64,000 bases of DNA, taken from assembly GCA_015059545.1 (NCBI GenBank), contig SVAG01000005.1, forward strand, positions 1 to 64,000. Direction: 5' to 3'. Made by a program: the position numbers and the translations under genes. The DNA is from Lactobacillales bacterium. Its GTDB lineage: Bacteria > Bacillota_I > Bacilli_A > RF39 > UBA660. Shown one piece after another: positions 18,801-28,037 of the stretch. A model generated the notes under the pieces. It was not told the DNA's origin. It made no database searches and worked only from the letters and a program-made list of their open reading frames with translations. Position 1 is the stretch's first letter; the number at the start of each line of letters is the position of its first letter.

Positions 18801-19373
18801 ATTTCTTAATTTAACAATCTTACCTTCATATGTATTTCCGTTATTTACACTTTTTGAAAACCCATACATATCTTCTACTGAATCTATATATAGATATTCT
18901 TTGTTGTCTATTATTTCTGCTTCTAATTGACATGGTACTTTATCTTCTATTATAACTTCTACTACTTCATCTGATTCTTTACCACATTTTGTACTATCAG
19001 TTGCTTTTGCTTTTTCTCCATCGTATATAATATTAAAACCATTTATACATAAATCTGCTTCTTTTACTCTACCTTTTTCTATAATTAATGTTCCACTGTC
19101 TGGTCTTGTTCCTTTTACTTTTACTAATGAATCTATTGTTGTAACATCTATATTTTTTCCATCTTCTATTTTTTGATGTTTTTTATCCAACATATTCATT
19201 GAGTTTTGATATTCTATAGCTTCTATATATCCGTATGCACTATCTACTGCAGCTGACTTTCTCGCATCATTTATCATATTAAGTATTATTGGTACTGCTA
19301 TTAATGCTATGATTGCTAATATCACTATTACTGCTAATAATTCTATTAGCGTAAAACCTTTTTTACTCCTCAT
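15822..19373 (-). CDS. giant prepilin-like GLUG-repeat surface protein
   Basis: The 1183-residue protein opens with MRSKKGFTLIELLAVIVILA, a type IV prepilin leader with cleavage after KKG and Glu at +5. This is followed by KSAAVDSAYGYIEAIE as in the neighbouring prepilin. The body holds three 315-residue units built of short glycine-rich motifs such as VGLFGYINSGTIHGL and VGGIVGYANSYTTIKEIEL, which match the GLUG motif of adhesin-like beta-solenoids. Units 2 and 3 are nearly identical; unit 1 is diverged. The tail (about 60 residues) has five cysteines, for example TEKPNCTIIKGSQERGC, and may be disulphide bonded. An AGGAGAG site precedes the ATG. The likely role is a pilus-anchored or membrane-anchored adhesin, which is inference. 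Confidence 0.75.
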   Translation of the reverse strand: MRSKKGFTLIELLAVIVILAIIALIAVPIILNMINDARKSAAVDSAYGYIEAIEYQNSMNMLDKKHQKIEDGKNIDVTTIDSLVKVKGTRPDSGTLIIEKGRVKEADLCINGFNIIYDGEKAKATDSTKCGKESDEVVEVIIEDKVPCQLEAEIIDNKEYLYIDSVEDMYGFSKSVNNGNTYEGKIVKLRNNLDFSTYKPEEKTSVCEINNDSGFIPIGTEAHPFMGTFDGGVKVINNLTINRPKQSYVGLFGYINSGTIHGLILKNIEVNGSSDVGLFGHVIGTNNEKKANIYGIRILNEQEGENNFKGGFTGVNSVGGIVGYANSYTTIKEIELDNVNVIGTGDRPQNVGGAIGGTKDDNTIIINNIMIKNGKVSGWNYVGYLAGINYHRVKNSVVEKLAFNMTAVGTSSKTSSSYNTYHSNSCTTGGSIESNGYDSKGIDDINFYEAAGLDTWIGGDDDESGYYFDYDDNNKIVLKSIKRYPIKFNLSKDSKGNYLIKNEKDWKVASLKNNGNYKLESDLDFSKNKYYMLGSNQNKFSGTLDGNDKTVKNITINGNQTNFLGMIGFVNSGTIHGITVKNIEVNGYGNVGLIGQVIGTSDEKRSNIYGIRIINKKEGESNFKGGFTGNNVVGSLVGHANSYTTIKEIELDNINVIGNGDRPQNIGGAIGYVTDNDTMSISNILIKNALVSGWNVVGYLSGGGYNRITNSIVEKLAFNMTAVGTSSKTSSSYNTYHSNSCTTNNSIESNGYDSKGIDDVNFYEAAGLDTWIGGDDDESGYYFDYDDNNKIVLKSTKKYPLTFNLNKDSKGNYLVKNEKDWKVASLKNNENYKLESDLDFSKNKYYMLGSNQNKFSGTLDGNDKTVKNITINGNQTNFLGMIGFVNSGTIHGITVKNIEVNGYGNVGLIGQVIGTSDEKRSNIYGIRIINKKEGENNFKGGFTGNNVVGSLVGHANSYTTIKEIEIDNVNVIGNGDRPQHIGGAIGYVTDNDTMSISNILIKNASVSGWNYVGYLSGGGYNRITNSIVENLSFNMTAVGTLYKTSSSYNTYHSNSCTTGGSIESVGFDSSLIGDLDYYAGKLETLYDGDKNGTGYFFDYVEDSNGIQLVKAYTPQEADTPTEKPNCTIIKGSQERGCYLYTSGVHGNYLYEGVSASDTGAGATCSSTPGRFPAYRYKIKYNCS
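15996..18830 (-). repeat. three tandem 945-bp intragenic repeats
   Basis: Equivalent DNA recurs every 945 bp (315 codons). For example, CCACTTACT occurs at 16351, 17296 and 18241. The two units nearest the 3' end of the gene are almost identical, with scattered single differences; the 5' unit has drifted but keeps the exact period. Outer limits are approximate. Confidence 0.85.
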
Positions 19374-19398
19374 TTTACCTACTCTCCTACTATAGATA

Positions 19399-19427
19399 AT
19401 TATACATAAAAAAAATCAGTTTTTCAA
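19399..19427 (-). promoter_or_regulatory. promoter of the 15822-19373 gene, overlapping a terminator
   Basis: TTGAAA, 17 bases, TATAAT on the minus strand. The -35 hexamer falls in the loop/3' arm of the terminator hairpin at 19412-19435 and the T-run forms part of the spacer, as at 15774-15802. Confidence 0.75.
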
Positions 19428-19435
19428 CTGATTTT
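19412..19435 (-). terminator. terminator of the phosphodiester glycosidase gene
   Basis: AAAATCAGTT and AACTGATTTT form a 10-bp stem with a TTTC loop, followed by eight T residues on the minus strand; the stop codon TAA abuts the stem. Confidence 0.85.
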
Positions 19436-20474
19436 ATCCATTTAATAATCCCCATCCTGTAATAACATATCTACCATTAGTAGAAGCTGCTCCTCCTGAA
19501 GGTTTATTTATAAGTTTATTATTTACTACTAATGTAGCGCTTGTTCCACCATCTAAGTTAGCGGCATTATAAGCACCATATTTTTGTAGTGTTTCAATCA
19601 TATCTTTTAAGGATGCTCCAAATACATAATTTTGACCATCTACAACTAAGAATAATACTACACCATCTTTTCTTTGAGCTATAGCAACTCTAGGTGCTTT
19701 ACCCCATGGATCTCCAACTATTTCAAGTGGTTTTCCATTTACTATTAAGAATGGTCCAAATTCTAATGCATCTCTTAAATTTTTATTTTTAATAGCATTT
19801 TCTGCTGAATCTGTTGTAAGTAATAATTTATTATCATTAGTAAATCCTATAAGTTCAGCTTTTGGATTATATCCATCTGACCATATAATTTTACCATCTT
19901 TTACTACATAACCATTTGGTATACCACTACCATATCCTTTATCAACAAATCCTCCACCATTGATACATACAGTTCCTTTATATCTTTCACACATTGTGAT
20001 AATTCTTTCACCATATTTTGTACCAAGTTGTTCTTTAGCAATTAATCTAACTTTTGAAGGATCATATATAGCTACTAAATATCCATCGGCTGTTCCTACT
20101 TTAATATTTAATACTTTATATTCTTCATTTCCTTTTTCTCTTGTTAATATTGCTTTATCATATTCATTATCATATGTATCTTTTTCTTTAGTATCAATTA
20201 CAATATCATCAGTATTAGTAGTATCACTTATTCTTACAAAGTAATTACTATTTTTAATTTCTGTTACTGTATCTTCACTATAAAGTACATATGCAAAATA
20301 TTTATGAGTCATTGTTTTTAATGCAGTATTTACAAATAAATTTCTAAAGTATCCAATTGGACCATAAGCAAGAAAGAAACAAATTACAACAAGAATATCT
20401 ATTACAATAAGTAAATATGTTGATTTTTTTAATCCTTTTTTCTTAGAATATTTTTTTTCTCTTGTTTCTTCCAT
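19434..20474 (-). CDS. phosphodiester glycosidase (NAGPA-domain) membrane-anchored protein
   Basis: The 346-residue protein has a basic start, one membrane helix (about 20-40) and then a NAGPA/PF09992 domain. Typical pieces are VCINGGGFVDKGYGSGIPNG, LEFGPFLIVNGKP, APRVAIAQRKDG, NAANLDGGTSATLVVNN and a C-terminal RYVITGWG. The family cleaves or remodels sugar phosphodiesters at the cell surface and is often linked to exopolysaccharide. Its length is normal. Its GGAGGTG ribosome site overlaps the stop codon of the upstream gene, with the start one base beyond the stop, so the two are translationally coupled. Confidence 0.88.
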   Translation of the reverse strand: MEETREKKYSKKKGLKKSTYLLIVIDILVVICFFLAYGPIGYFRNLFVNTALKTMTHKYFAYVLYSEDTVTEIKNSNYFVRISDTTNTDDIVIDTKEKDTYDNEYDKAILTREKGNEEYKVLNIKVGTADGYLVAIYDPSKVRLIAKEQLGTKYGERIITMCERYKGTVCINGGGFVDKGYGSGIPNGYVVKDGKIIWSDGYNPKAELIGFTNDNKLLLTTDSAENAIKNKNLRDALEFGPFLIVNGKPLEIVGDPWGKAPRVAIAQRKDGVVLFLVVDGQNYVFGASLKDMIETLQKYGAYNAANLDGGTSATLVVNNKLINKPSGGAASTNGRYVITGWGLLNG

Positions 20475-20475
20475 A

Positions 20476-21768
20476 CTACACCTCCAACATAAATGGATTA
20501 TTTATAGTTCCATTTCCTTTTAATTTTGTATCTTTACTTATACAAATTGCTGGTCTTACTGTATTAATTGAATAACTTGCTTCAGCACTATCATTAACTG
20601 AATATATTTTATTATCTATTTTATTTAATAAGAAATAATTATTTAATTCATTATTTAAATTAATATCAGACATTGATAATAATCCTACTTTAGCACTTAC
20701 TTTAGATTTATATATATTTTTATAATCATAATTCTTTTCTATATTATAATCTCCAGTATAAAAATCACAATCTACTAAATTATTTTTATAAGATAAACCA
20801 TTATAATATTTATTATTTAAATAATAAGCTATTGAATAACTATCTTTAGTATTAAATGTTCTATTATAATAATTTGTACTTCTAGATGTACTATCTTTAA
20901 CAAGTTTAGTAGAAACTAATCTTATTATCTTTTGATCCATATCATATACTGAATATAAATCATTTCCTAATTTTATATAAGAATTAAAACTTAAAGTATT
21001 TGCTTCTTTTTCTATTAAATAAGGATCTTCTTTAGTACCTTTTCCTCCAATAGAACCAATTGTATTTTTTAATGTTATAACAGCTTTTACACCATGTATA
21101 CTACTAGATGAATCATTTGATAAATTACCATTAGTTATATACCATACTTTTTTATCAGATTTTACATTATATAACCAAAAATCATCAGTATTATTTAAAT
21201 AACTATCTTCACCTTTACTATTTAAATAATCACCTAATCCTAATGTAGTAACATATTTAGAATTATCTTTTTTATGACAAGTTATATTATTTAAATTATC
21301 TACACTATCTAAACATATAGTATTTTTAGTTAAGAATTTTTCTTTATTACTTAATTTTGATTCTAATATTCCTGTATTTTCACCATTTTCATTTAACCAA
21401 TCTAATACATATGATTTCATGTAATTACTATTTTCATCAGAAAAAGCTAAATCAGATATTTTAGAATCAGTAACAAGTACTACTGAATTATCAGTGTTAA
21501 CTTTAACTATACGCCACATAATATTTGAATATAATAAATAGTTATCAACATCAGTACCTTTAAATACTAATTCTCCACTATTATTATAAAGTCCATCACC
21601 TTTACTTACAATTCCTTGTTTTTGAATTGTATTAGCAAGTACTTCTGCTGAAGCACTATTACTTGATTTCTTATTAAATTTCATATAATAATAACCAAAT
21701 CTTCCCCCATAATATATAAAGCATCCCACTATAAAGAAAATACTTATTAATCTAAACTTCTTTTCCAT
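20476..21768 (-). CDS. membrane-anchored exported protein with two similar domains
   Basis: This 430-residue protein has an N-terminal membrane segment (about 5-27) and an extracellular body. Two regions, about 55-235 and 255-428, look like copies of one fold: each starts with a strand pair around VDNYLLYSNIMWRIVKVNTDNSVVLVT or GNDLYSVYDMDQKIIRLVSTK and ends in an IHGVKAVITL or VRPAICISKD strand followed by KGxGTxxxPx. A related end, IRPVIKISKTY, closes the third prepilin at 49613-50488. I do not recognise a named family and give no function. It is first in the operon with the phosphodiester glycosidase, under the promoter at 21791-21819. Confidence 0.65.
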   Translation of the reverse strand: MEKKFRLISIFFIVGCFIYYGGRFGYYYMKFNKKSSNSASAEVLANTIQKQGIVSKGDGLYNNSGELVFKGTDVDNYLLYSNIMWRIVKVNTDNSVVLVTDSKISDLAFSDENSNYMKSYVLDWLNENGENTGILESKLSNKEKFLTKNTICLDSVDNLNNITCHKKDNSKYVTTLGLGDYLNSKGEDSYLNNTDDFWLYNVKSDKKVWYITNGNLSNDSSSSIHGVKAVITLKNTIGSIGGKGTKEDPYLIEKEANTLSFNSYIKLGNDLYSVYDMDQKIIRLVSTKLVKDSTSRSTNYYNRTFNTKDSYSIAYYLNNKYYNGLSYKNNLVDCDFYTGDYNIEKNYDYKNIYKSKVSAKVGLLSMSDINLNNELNNYFLLNKIDNKIYSVNDSAEASYSINTVRPAICISKDTKLKGNGTINNPFMLEV

Positions 21769-21790
21769 TTTTACTCTCCTAACATATATA

Positions 21791-21819
21791 ATTATATATT
21801 ACATATGATTTTTTATCAA
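21791..21819 (-). promoter_or_regulatory. promoter of the 21768-19434 operon
   Basis: TTGATA, 17 bases, TATAAT on the minus strand, about 25 bases upstream of the start codon. Confidence 0.7.
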
Positions 21820-21837
21820 TCTTTTTTTGACATTTTT

Positions 21838-24009
21838 CTACATCCTAATAGGATTCAAATCACACTCTACTTTTATTTTATTGTTTTTATATAAATCATT
21901 TACATATAATAATTCTTTTTTCAAAATATCTGTATTTTTATATTTTATCACTATTTGTGCATTATAGATATTGTTAATTTTTGGAATGTTAGATGTACTA
22001 GGACCTAATACTTTAGTATCACCTAAATTTTTACTTTTTAAATAAGATACAATCTTTTCTCCTTCTTTAAATATATCATTTAAATTTTTACCTGATAATT
22101 TTATTAAACATAAATTATAATATGGACTATAACCTAGTTTTTTTCTTATATCAAGTTCTAATTTATAAAATAAATCATAATTATGATTACTAGCACAAAC
22201 AATACTATAATGATCTATATTAAATCCTTGTATTACTACTTCACCTTTTATTTTAGATCTTCCTGCACGACCTGCGACTTGATTTAGTAACTGGAATGTT
22301 CTTTCACTACTTCTAAAATCTGGTATATTAAGTGTTTGATCAGCATTGATTACACCCACTACTGATACATCCTTAAAATCTAATCCCTTAGCAATCATTT
22401 GTGTTCCAATTAACACATTAAACTCTTTATTTTCAAATTGTTTTATAATTTTTGCATGTGCTCCTTTAGTACTTGTTGTATCAACATCCATCCTTATTAC
22501 TTTAGCATTTTCTATATTATCAGTTATATATTGTTCTAGCTTTTCTGTACCCATTCCATAATCATTTATATCTAAACCTCCACATTCTAAACATTTATCA
22601 ATTTTTTTAATAGCGTATCCACAGTAATGACATCTAGAATGATTAGAACTTTTATGATAAATAAGAGGTATATCACAATTAGGACATTTTAAAGTAAAAC
22701 CACATTTTTTACAAGTTGTTGTTGTAGAATAACCTCTTCTATTTAATAAAAGCATTACTTGTTCATCATTATTAATAGCTTTTATCATTTTATCTTTTAA
22801 TTCTTCTGATATTATTCTATTACCTTTTTTATATTCACATCTCATATCAACAAGTGATACTTTAGGTAAATTATTATTAACTCTGTTTTTCATTTCCATT
22901 AGTTCATATACACCAATTTTTGCTTTTGTATATGATTCTATAGATGGAGTTGCACTTCCTAGTATTAATTTAGCATTATGATATTTTGATCTAAAGTGCG
23001 CTATATCTAAAGCATTATATCTAGGATTATTTTCTTGTTTATAATTTTCTGAATGTTCTTCATCTATTATAATTACACCTATATTATCAAGTGGAGCAAA
23101 TATAGCACTTCTAGCTCCTATTACAATAGATACTTGTTTTTCTTCTATACGTCTCCATTCATCATATTTTTCTCCATTAGATAATCCACTATGTAATATA
23201 GCAACATTATCTTTAAATCTACTTTTAAATATAGATACTAATTGTGGTGTTAAACTTATTTCTGGAACAAGTACAATAGCTGTTTTATTTTTTAATAAAT
23301 TAGTTTCTATAATTCTCATATATACTTCTGTTTTACCACTACCTGTTACTCCATGTAGTAATACAGGTTTTGTATAATCATCATTTATTTTATTTACAAT
23401 AATTTCTTGTTCTTGTGTTAAAGATGGTTTTAATATATCTTTATCTATATCTTGTTTTAATCTATATTCTTCTTTTTCTATTTCTTTTATAATTCCTTTT
23501 TTTATTAATGTATTAATACTTGATATAGATATATTTTTAAGTTCACTTTTAGGTAATTCTTTATCTTTTAATTTATTTATTATTTCTTTTTGATTATCAT
23601 TTTTTACTAAATTAATTGCTTCATTATAAGTAGTATTTAAACTTAAATAACTTATATATTTTTTATTTATTTTAATTTTATGTTTTGCTTTTAAAGCTGT
23701 TGGTAACATTGTTTGATAAGCTGTTATTAAATTACATAGTGTTTTTTCTTTTATGTATTTTCCTAATTTCAATAATTCTTTATTTAGTACCGGTCTTTCA
23801 TCTATTACTTCTATTATATCTTTTGTTTCATAATCAAAGTTTTTATTTTCTAATATATTTAAAATAAATCCTTCTATTTGTTGTTTACCAAATGGTACTA
23901 ATACTCTTTTACCTATTTCTATTTTTTCTTTTAAATTAGTTGGAACACTATAAGTAAATGTTTTATCTATTAATTTAGCTTTTATCTCTACAAGTACTTC
24001 TACAAACAT
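21838..24009 (-). CDS. priA: primosomal replication protein N' (helicase PriA)
   Basis: PriA rebuilds stalled replication forks and loads the replicative helicase. The 723-residue protein has an N-terminal DNA-binding domain and Walker A HGVTGSGKTEVY (about 218-229). It also has DEEH in IIIDEEHSENYKQE and helicase motif VGVINADQTLNIPDFRSSERTFQLLNQVAGRAGR. Eight cysteines in CKKCGFTLKCPNCD...CHYCG...CLECGG bind two structural zinc ions. The length is normal. It stands between the surface-protein cluster and eno, with no close partner. Confidence 0.97.
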   Translation of the reverse strand: MFVEVLVEIKAKLIDKTFTYSVPTNLKEKIEIGKRVLVPFGKQQIEGFILNILENKNFDYETKDIIEVIDERPVLNKELLKLGKYIKEKTLCNLITAYQTMLPTALKAKHKIKINKKYISYLSLNTTYNEAINLVKNDNQKEIINKLKDKELPKSELKNISISSINTLIKKGIIKEIEKEEYRLKQDIDKDILKPSLTQEQEIIVNKINDDYTKPVLLHGVTGSGKTEVYMRIIETNLLKNKTAIVLVPEISLTPQLVSIFKSRFKDNVAILHSGLSNGEKYDEWRRIEEKQVSIVIGARSAIFAPLDNIGVIIIDEEHSENYKQENNPRYNALDIAHFRSKYHNAKLILGSATPSIESYTKAKIGVYELMEMKNRVNNNLPKVSLVDMRCEYKKGNRIISEELKDKMIKAINNDEQVMLLLNRRGYSTTTTCKKCGFTLKCPNCDIPLIYHKSSNHSRCHYCGYAIKKIDKCLECGGLDINDYGMGTEKLEQYITDNIENAKVIRMDVDTTSTKGAHAKIIKQFENKEFNVLIGTQMIAKGLDFKDVSVVGVINADQTLNIPDFRSSERTFQLLNQVAGRAGRSKIKGEVVIQGFNIDHYSIVCASNHNYDLFYKLELDIRKKLGYSPYYNLCLIKLSGKNLNDIFKEGEKIVSYLKSKNLGDTKVLGPSTSNIPKINNIYNAQIVIKYKNTDILKKELLYVNDLYKNNKIKVECDLNPIRM

Positions 24010-24036
24010 AAAATCACCTAATATAATTATAACATA

Positions 24037-24060
24037 AAAATGAGATCATCTAATCTCATT

Positions 24061-24062
<2 letters not shown>
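24037..24062. terminator. eno terminator
   Basis: AAAATGAGAT and ATCTCATTTT form a perfect 10-bp stem with a 6-base loop; the eno stop codon overlaps the 5' arm on the minus strand. Confidence 0.85.
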
Positions 24063-25296
<1,234 letters not shown>

Positions 25297-26628
25297 CTAT
25301 TCTAAATTATTAACTATTTCTTTATATAAATTTCCTCTATCTTCAAATGATTTAAATTGATCCCATGAAGCACATGCTGGTGATAAAAGAATTGTATCTC
25401 CTTCACTACTTATTTCATATGCTTTTATAGTTGCTTCTTTTAATTCATCTACCATATAACAATCTATATTATTATTTTTAGAAAATTCATTTATTTTTTC
25501 TTTTGTTTCACCATAACAAACAATAGTTTTTACATTATTTAAATAATCTTTTAATTCATCAAATGGTATATTTCTATCTAACCCACCCATAATTAAAATA
25601 GTAGGTGTTTTAAATGTTTTAAGTGCTGTTATAGTAGCTTCATTATTAGTTGATTTTGAATCGTTATAGAAATCCCTATTATTTAATGTTCTAACATATT
25701 CAATTCTATGTTCTACTCCATTAAATTTAGATAAATATTTTTCTATAATTTCATTTTCTACATCAAATTCTTTTAATACTAATATAGATGCCATTATATT
25801 TTCATAATTATGAATTCCTTTTAGTCTGATATTATCTAAATTAATTACTTCTTCATTTTTATAATAAATTGTATTTTCTTTTATATAAATATCTTTTTCT
25901 GTATCATTTGAAAAATACATTTTTTTAGATTTAATATCTTTTGTTAATTCTAATACATCTTCATTATTATAATTTAATATAGCAATATCATTTTCAGTAT
26001 GATGATTAAATATTCTACTCTTCATTTCTTTATATTTCTCATAAGTTCCATGAAAATCTATATGAGCATGTACTAAATTTAAAAGTAAACTTATATCTGT
26101 TTTAAATTCATACATATCACATAATTGATGATCTGATATTTCCATTACTAATATTGAATCATCTTTTATATCTTTTACTATTTGTGATAATGGATAACCT
26201 ATATTACCACCTAAATATACATTTTCATATTTCATATGAAGCATTTCATAAATCATAGTTGTTGTTGTTGTTTTTCCATTTGATCCTGTAATACCTATTA
26301 TTTTTACATTATCAGGTAAAAAATGATAAGCCATTTCTACTTCGTTAATTACTTTTATACCTAATTCTTTTGCTTTTAAAACTACAGGATTAGTTGAGAT
26401 AATCCCTGGATTTTTAATCATATAATCAAATGATTCATCTATTAAATCAATTTGATTTTCAGTAATAATTACTTTTACTCCTAAGCTTTCTAATTCTTTT
26501 ACATGATCTATATTTTGTTCTTTACCATCAGTAATAACTATTTCGTTATTATAATTAGCTAATAATTTAGCTGCTTCATAACCACTTCTAGCCATCCCAA
26601 AAATAAAGATTTTTTTATTTTCAAACAT
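25297..26628 (-). CDS. murD: UDP-N-acetylmuramoylalanine-D-glutamate ligase
   Basis: MurD adds D-glutamate to UDP-MurNAc-L-Ala in peptidoglycan precursor synthesis. The 443-residue protein has the N-terminal nucleotide-binding domain (IFGMARSGYEAAKLL) and the Mur-ligase ATP loop GITGSNGKTTTT (about 113-124). NLVHAHIDFHGT and the C-terminal FYNDSKSTNNEATITAL and ILLSPACASWDQF are also present. The length is normal. The presence of MurD, FemX-like and amidase genes shows that this lineage makes a peptidoglycan wall, unlike Mollicutes proper. Confidence 0.97.
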   Translation of the reverse strand: MFENKKIFIFGMARSGYEAAKLLANYNNEIVITDGKEQNIDHVKELESLGVKVIITENQIDLIDESFDYMIKNPGIISTNPVVLKAKELGIKVINEVEMAYHFLPDNVKIIGITGSNGKTTTTTMIYEMLHMKYENVYLGGNIGYPLSQIVKDIKDDSILVMEISDHQLCDMYEFKTDISLLLNLVHAHIDFHGTYEKYKEMKSRIFNHHTENDIAILNYNNEDVLELTKDIKSKKMYFSNDTEKDIYIKENTIYYKNEEVINLDNIRLKGIHNYENIMASILVLKEFDVENEIIEKYLSKFNGVEHRIEYVRTLNNRDFYNDSKSTNNEATITALKTFKTPTILIMGGLDRNIPFDELKDYLNNVKTIVCYGETKEKINEFSKNNNIDCYMVDELKEATIKAYEISSEGDTILLSPACASWDQFKSFEDRGNLYKEIVNNLE

Positions 26629-26648
26629 ATTATCATTCTCCCTATTTA

Positions 26649-26677
26649 ATTATATCAAAAAAATGAAATATTGTTAA
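26649..26677 (-). promoter_or_regulatory. murD-eno promoter
   Basis: TTAACA, 17 bases, TATAAT on the minus strand, 21 bases from the murD start. It is divergent from the femX-type gene's -10 at 26706. Confidence 0.75.
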
Positions 26678-26702
26678 TAATATATATTTTAAATGTAAAA
26701 TA

Positions 26703-26711
26703 TGTTATAAT
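26703..26711 (+). promoter_or_regulatory. extended -10 promoter of the FemX-like gene
   Basis: TGTTATAAT, a TGn extended -10, lies 25 bases upstream of the ATG; no good -35 is present. Confidence 0.6.
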
Positions 26712-26735
26712 ACATTAAATGAAAGGAGAACTAAA

Positions 26736-27974
26736 ATGATATTAAGAGAATTAACAGATTTAGAGTTTAATAAATTTAAAAATAGTTTTAATTCAAGTTC
26801 GTTATACCAAAGTGTTTCTTATAAAGATGTTATGAAACAAGAAAAATTTGAAACATTATTATTAGGTTTAGTTGATAATGATAATATCTTAGCTGCTTCT
26901 TTAATAATAATTGAAAAAAAAGGGAAAATTAAATATGGATATGCTCCTAGAGGATTTTTAATAGATTATAATAATATGAATTTACTTAAAATATTTACAA
27001 CCGAATTAAAAAAATATTTAGGTAAAAAAAATGTATTGTCTATTAAGTTATGTCCAATGATTTTAAAAACAATAACTGATATGAAATATAATGTTGTTAG
27101 TCACAATAATTATTATGATAATATTATTTATAACTTAAATGAGTTAGGATATAAACATTTAGGATATAATAACTATTTTGAAGCTTTAAAACCTAGATTT
27201 GAAGCGGTTCTTGATTTAAATATACCCTATTATATAATTTTTAAAAATATCAAAAAAGAATATAGAACTAAAATTAGAAGTGCTGAAGCAAATGGTATAA
27301 AAATATATAAAGGTACATTAGATGAAATTGAATATTTATATTCACAAGTAAAAACTAAATATCCTAGAAATTTAGATTATTTAAAAAATCTTTATAATAG
27401 CTTTAATGGAAATGCAGAATTCTATTATTCTAAACTAGATACAAATGCATATTTAAATAAAATTCAAAAAGAATATATTAAACAAGAAGGTATATGTCAT
27501 CATTATAATTCACAAATATCTAGTAATATTGAAAATAATGAAAGAAATCTTCTTAAAAAAATGGAAGAAGATAAAAAATTAAGTTATTATAAAAAAATGT
27601 TAGTTAGAGCTACTAAATACTTAAAAGAAAATCCAAATGGTATTATTACTTCTACTGCTTTAGTTATTAAAGATAAAGATGAAGCATATATAATTATGGA
27701 TGGTTATGATAAAAAATATAAAGATTTAAATTCTAAACATTTACTTATATGGAAATTATGTGAAAACTATTCTAAAAAAGGAATAAAAAAATTAAATCTT
27801 GGTGGTGTTACTAATCCTAATATAGAAAATAATATTTATAAAGGATTAAACGATTTTAAATTTAATTTTAATGCTTTATGTTATGAATATTTAGGAGATA
27901 TTGAACTTATTTGTAATGAAACACTATATTATTTATATAAAGCAGTTCCTTTAAAAAATATATTAAAAATATAA
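26736..27974 (+). CDS. FemA/FemX-type peptidoglycan bridge aminoacyltransferase
   Basis: Fem proteins use aminoacyl-tRNA to add the first or later residues of the peptidoglycan cross-bridge. The 412-residue protein shows the paired GNAT-like folds of the family: SSLYQSVSYKDVMKQEKFETLLLG at the start, KYGYAPRGFLIDY near 68-80, KKEYRTKIRSAEANGIKIYKG near 175-195, a helical coiled arm at about 240-290, and YDKKYKDLNSKHLLIWKLCENYSKKGIKKLNLGG near the end. The tRNA and residue used are unknown. It is one of only a few plus-strand genes in the first 60 kb and has its own promoter and terminator. A GAAAGGAGA site precedes the ATG. Confidence 0.88.
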   Translation: MILRELTDLEFNKFKNSFNSSSLYQSVSYKDVMKQEKFETLLLGLVDNDNILAASLIIIEKKGKIKYGYAPRGFLIDYNNMNLLKIFTTELKKYLGKKNVLSIKLCPMILKTITDMKYNVVSHNNYYDNIIYNLNELGYKHLGYNNYFEALKPRFEAVLDLNIPYYIIFKNIKKEYRTKIRSAEANGIKIYKGTLDEIEYLYSQVKTKYPRNLDYLKNLYNSFNGNAEFYYSKLDTNAYLNKIQKEYIKQEGICHHYNSQISSNIENNERNLLKKMEEDKKLSYYKKMLVRATKYLKENPNGIITSTALVIKDKDEAYIIMDGYDKKYKDLNSKHLLIWKLCENYSKKGIKKLNLGGVTNPNIENNIYKGLNDFKFNFNALCYEYLGDIELICNETLYYLYKAVPLKNILKI

Positions 27975-27976
27975 AT

Positions 27977-27998
27977 AGACTTTAAAGTCTTTTTTTTA
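27977..27998 (+). terminator. terminator of the FemX-like gene
   Basis: AGACTTTAAAGTCT is a 14-base palindrome followed by a run of T residues on the plus strand. Confidence 0.85.
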
Positions 27999-28006
27999 TA
28001 CAAAAA

Positions 28007-28029
28007 AAAGCAAACATTAAGTTTGCTTT
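28007..28029 (-). terminator. tuf terminator
   Basis: AAAGCAAAC and GTTTGCTTT form a 9-bp stem with a 5-base loop; on the minus strand it is followed by a T-run. Confidence 0.85.
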
Positions 28030-28037
28030 AATTTATA

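Noticed and set aside
15996-18830. Repeat array as a CRISPR or satellite
   Set aside because: The units are 945 bp, in frame and coding; there are no short direct repeats with unique spacers anywhere in the window.
13000-19400. Long plus-strand open frames opposite the prepilin genes and other AT-rich genes
   Set aside because: They are low-complexity Leu/Ile/Phe/Tyr-rich mirror images of minus-strand genes, without ribosome sites or motifs, and repeat with the underlying gene.
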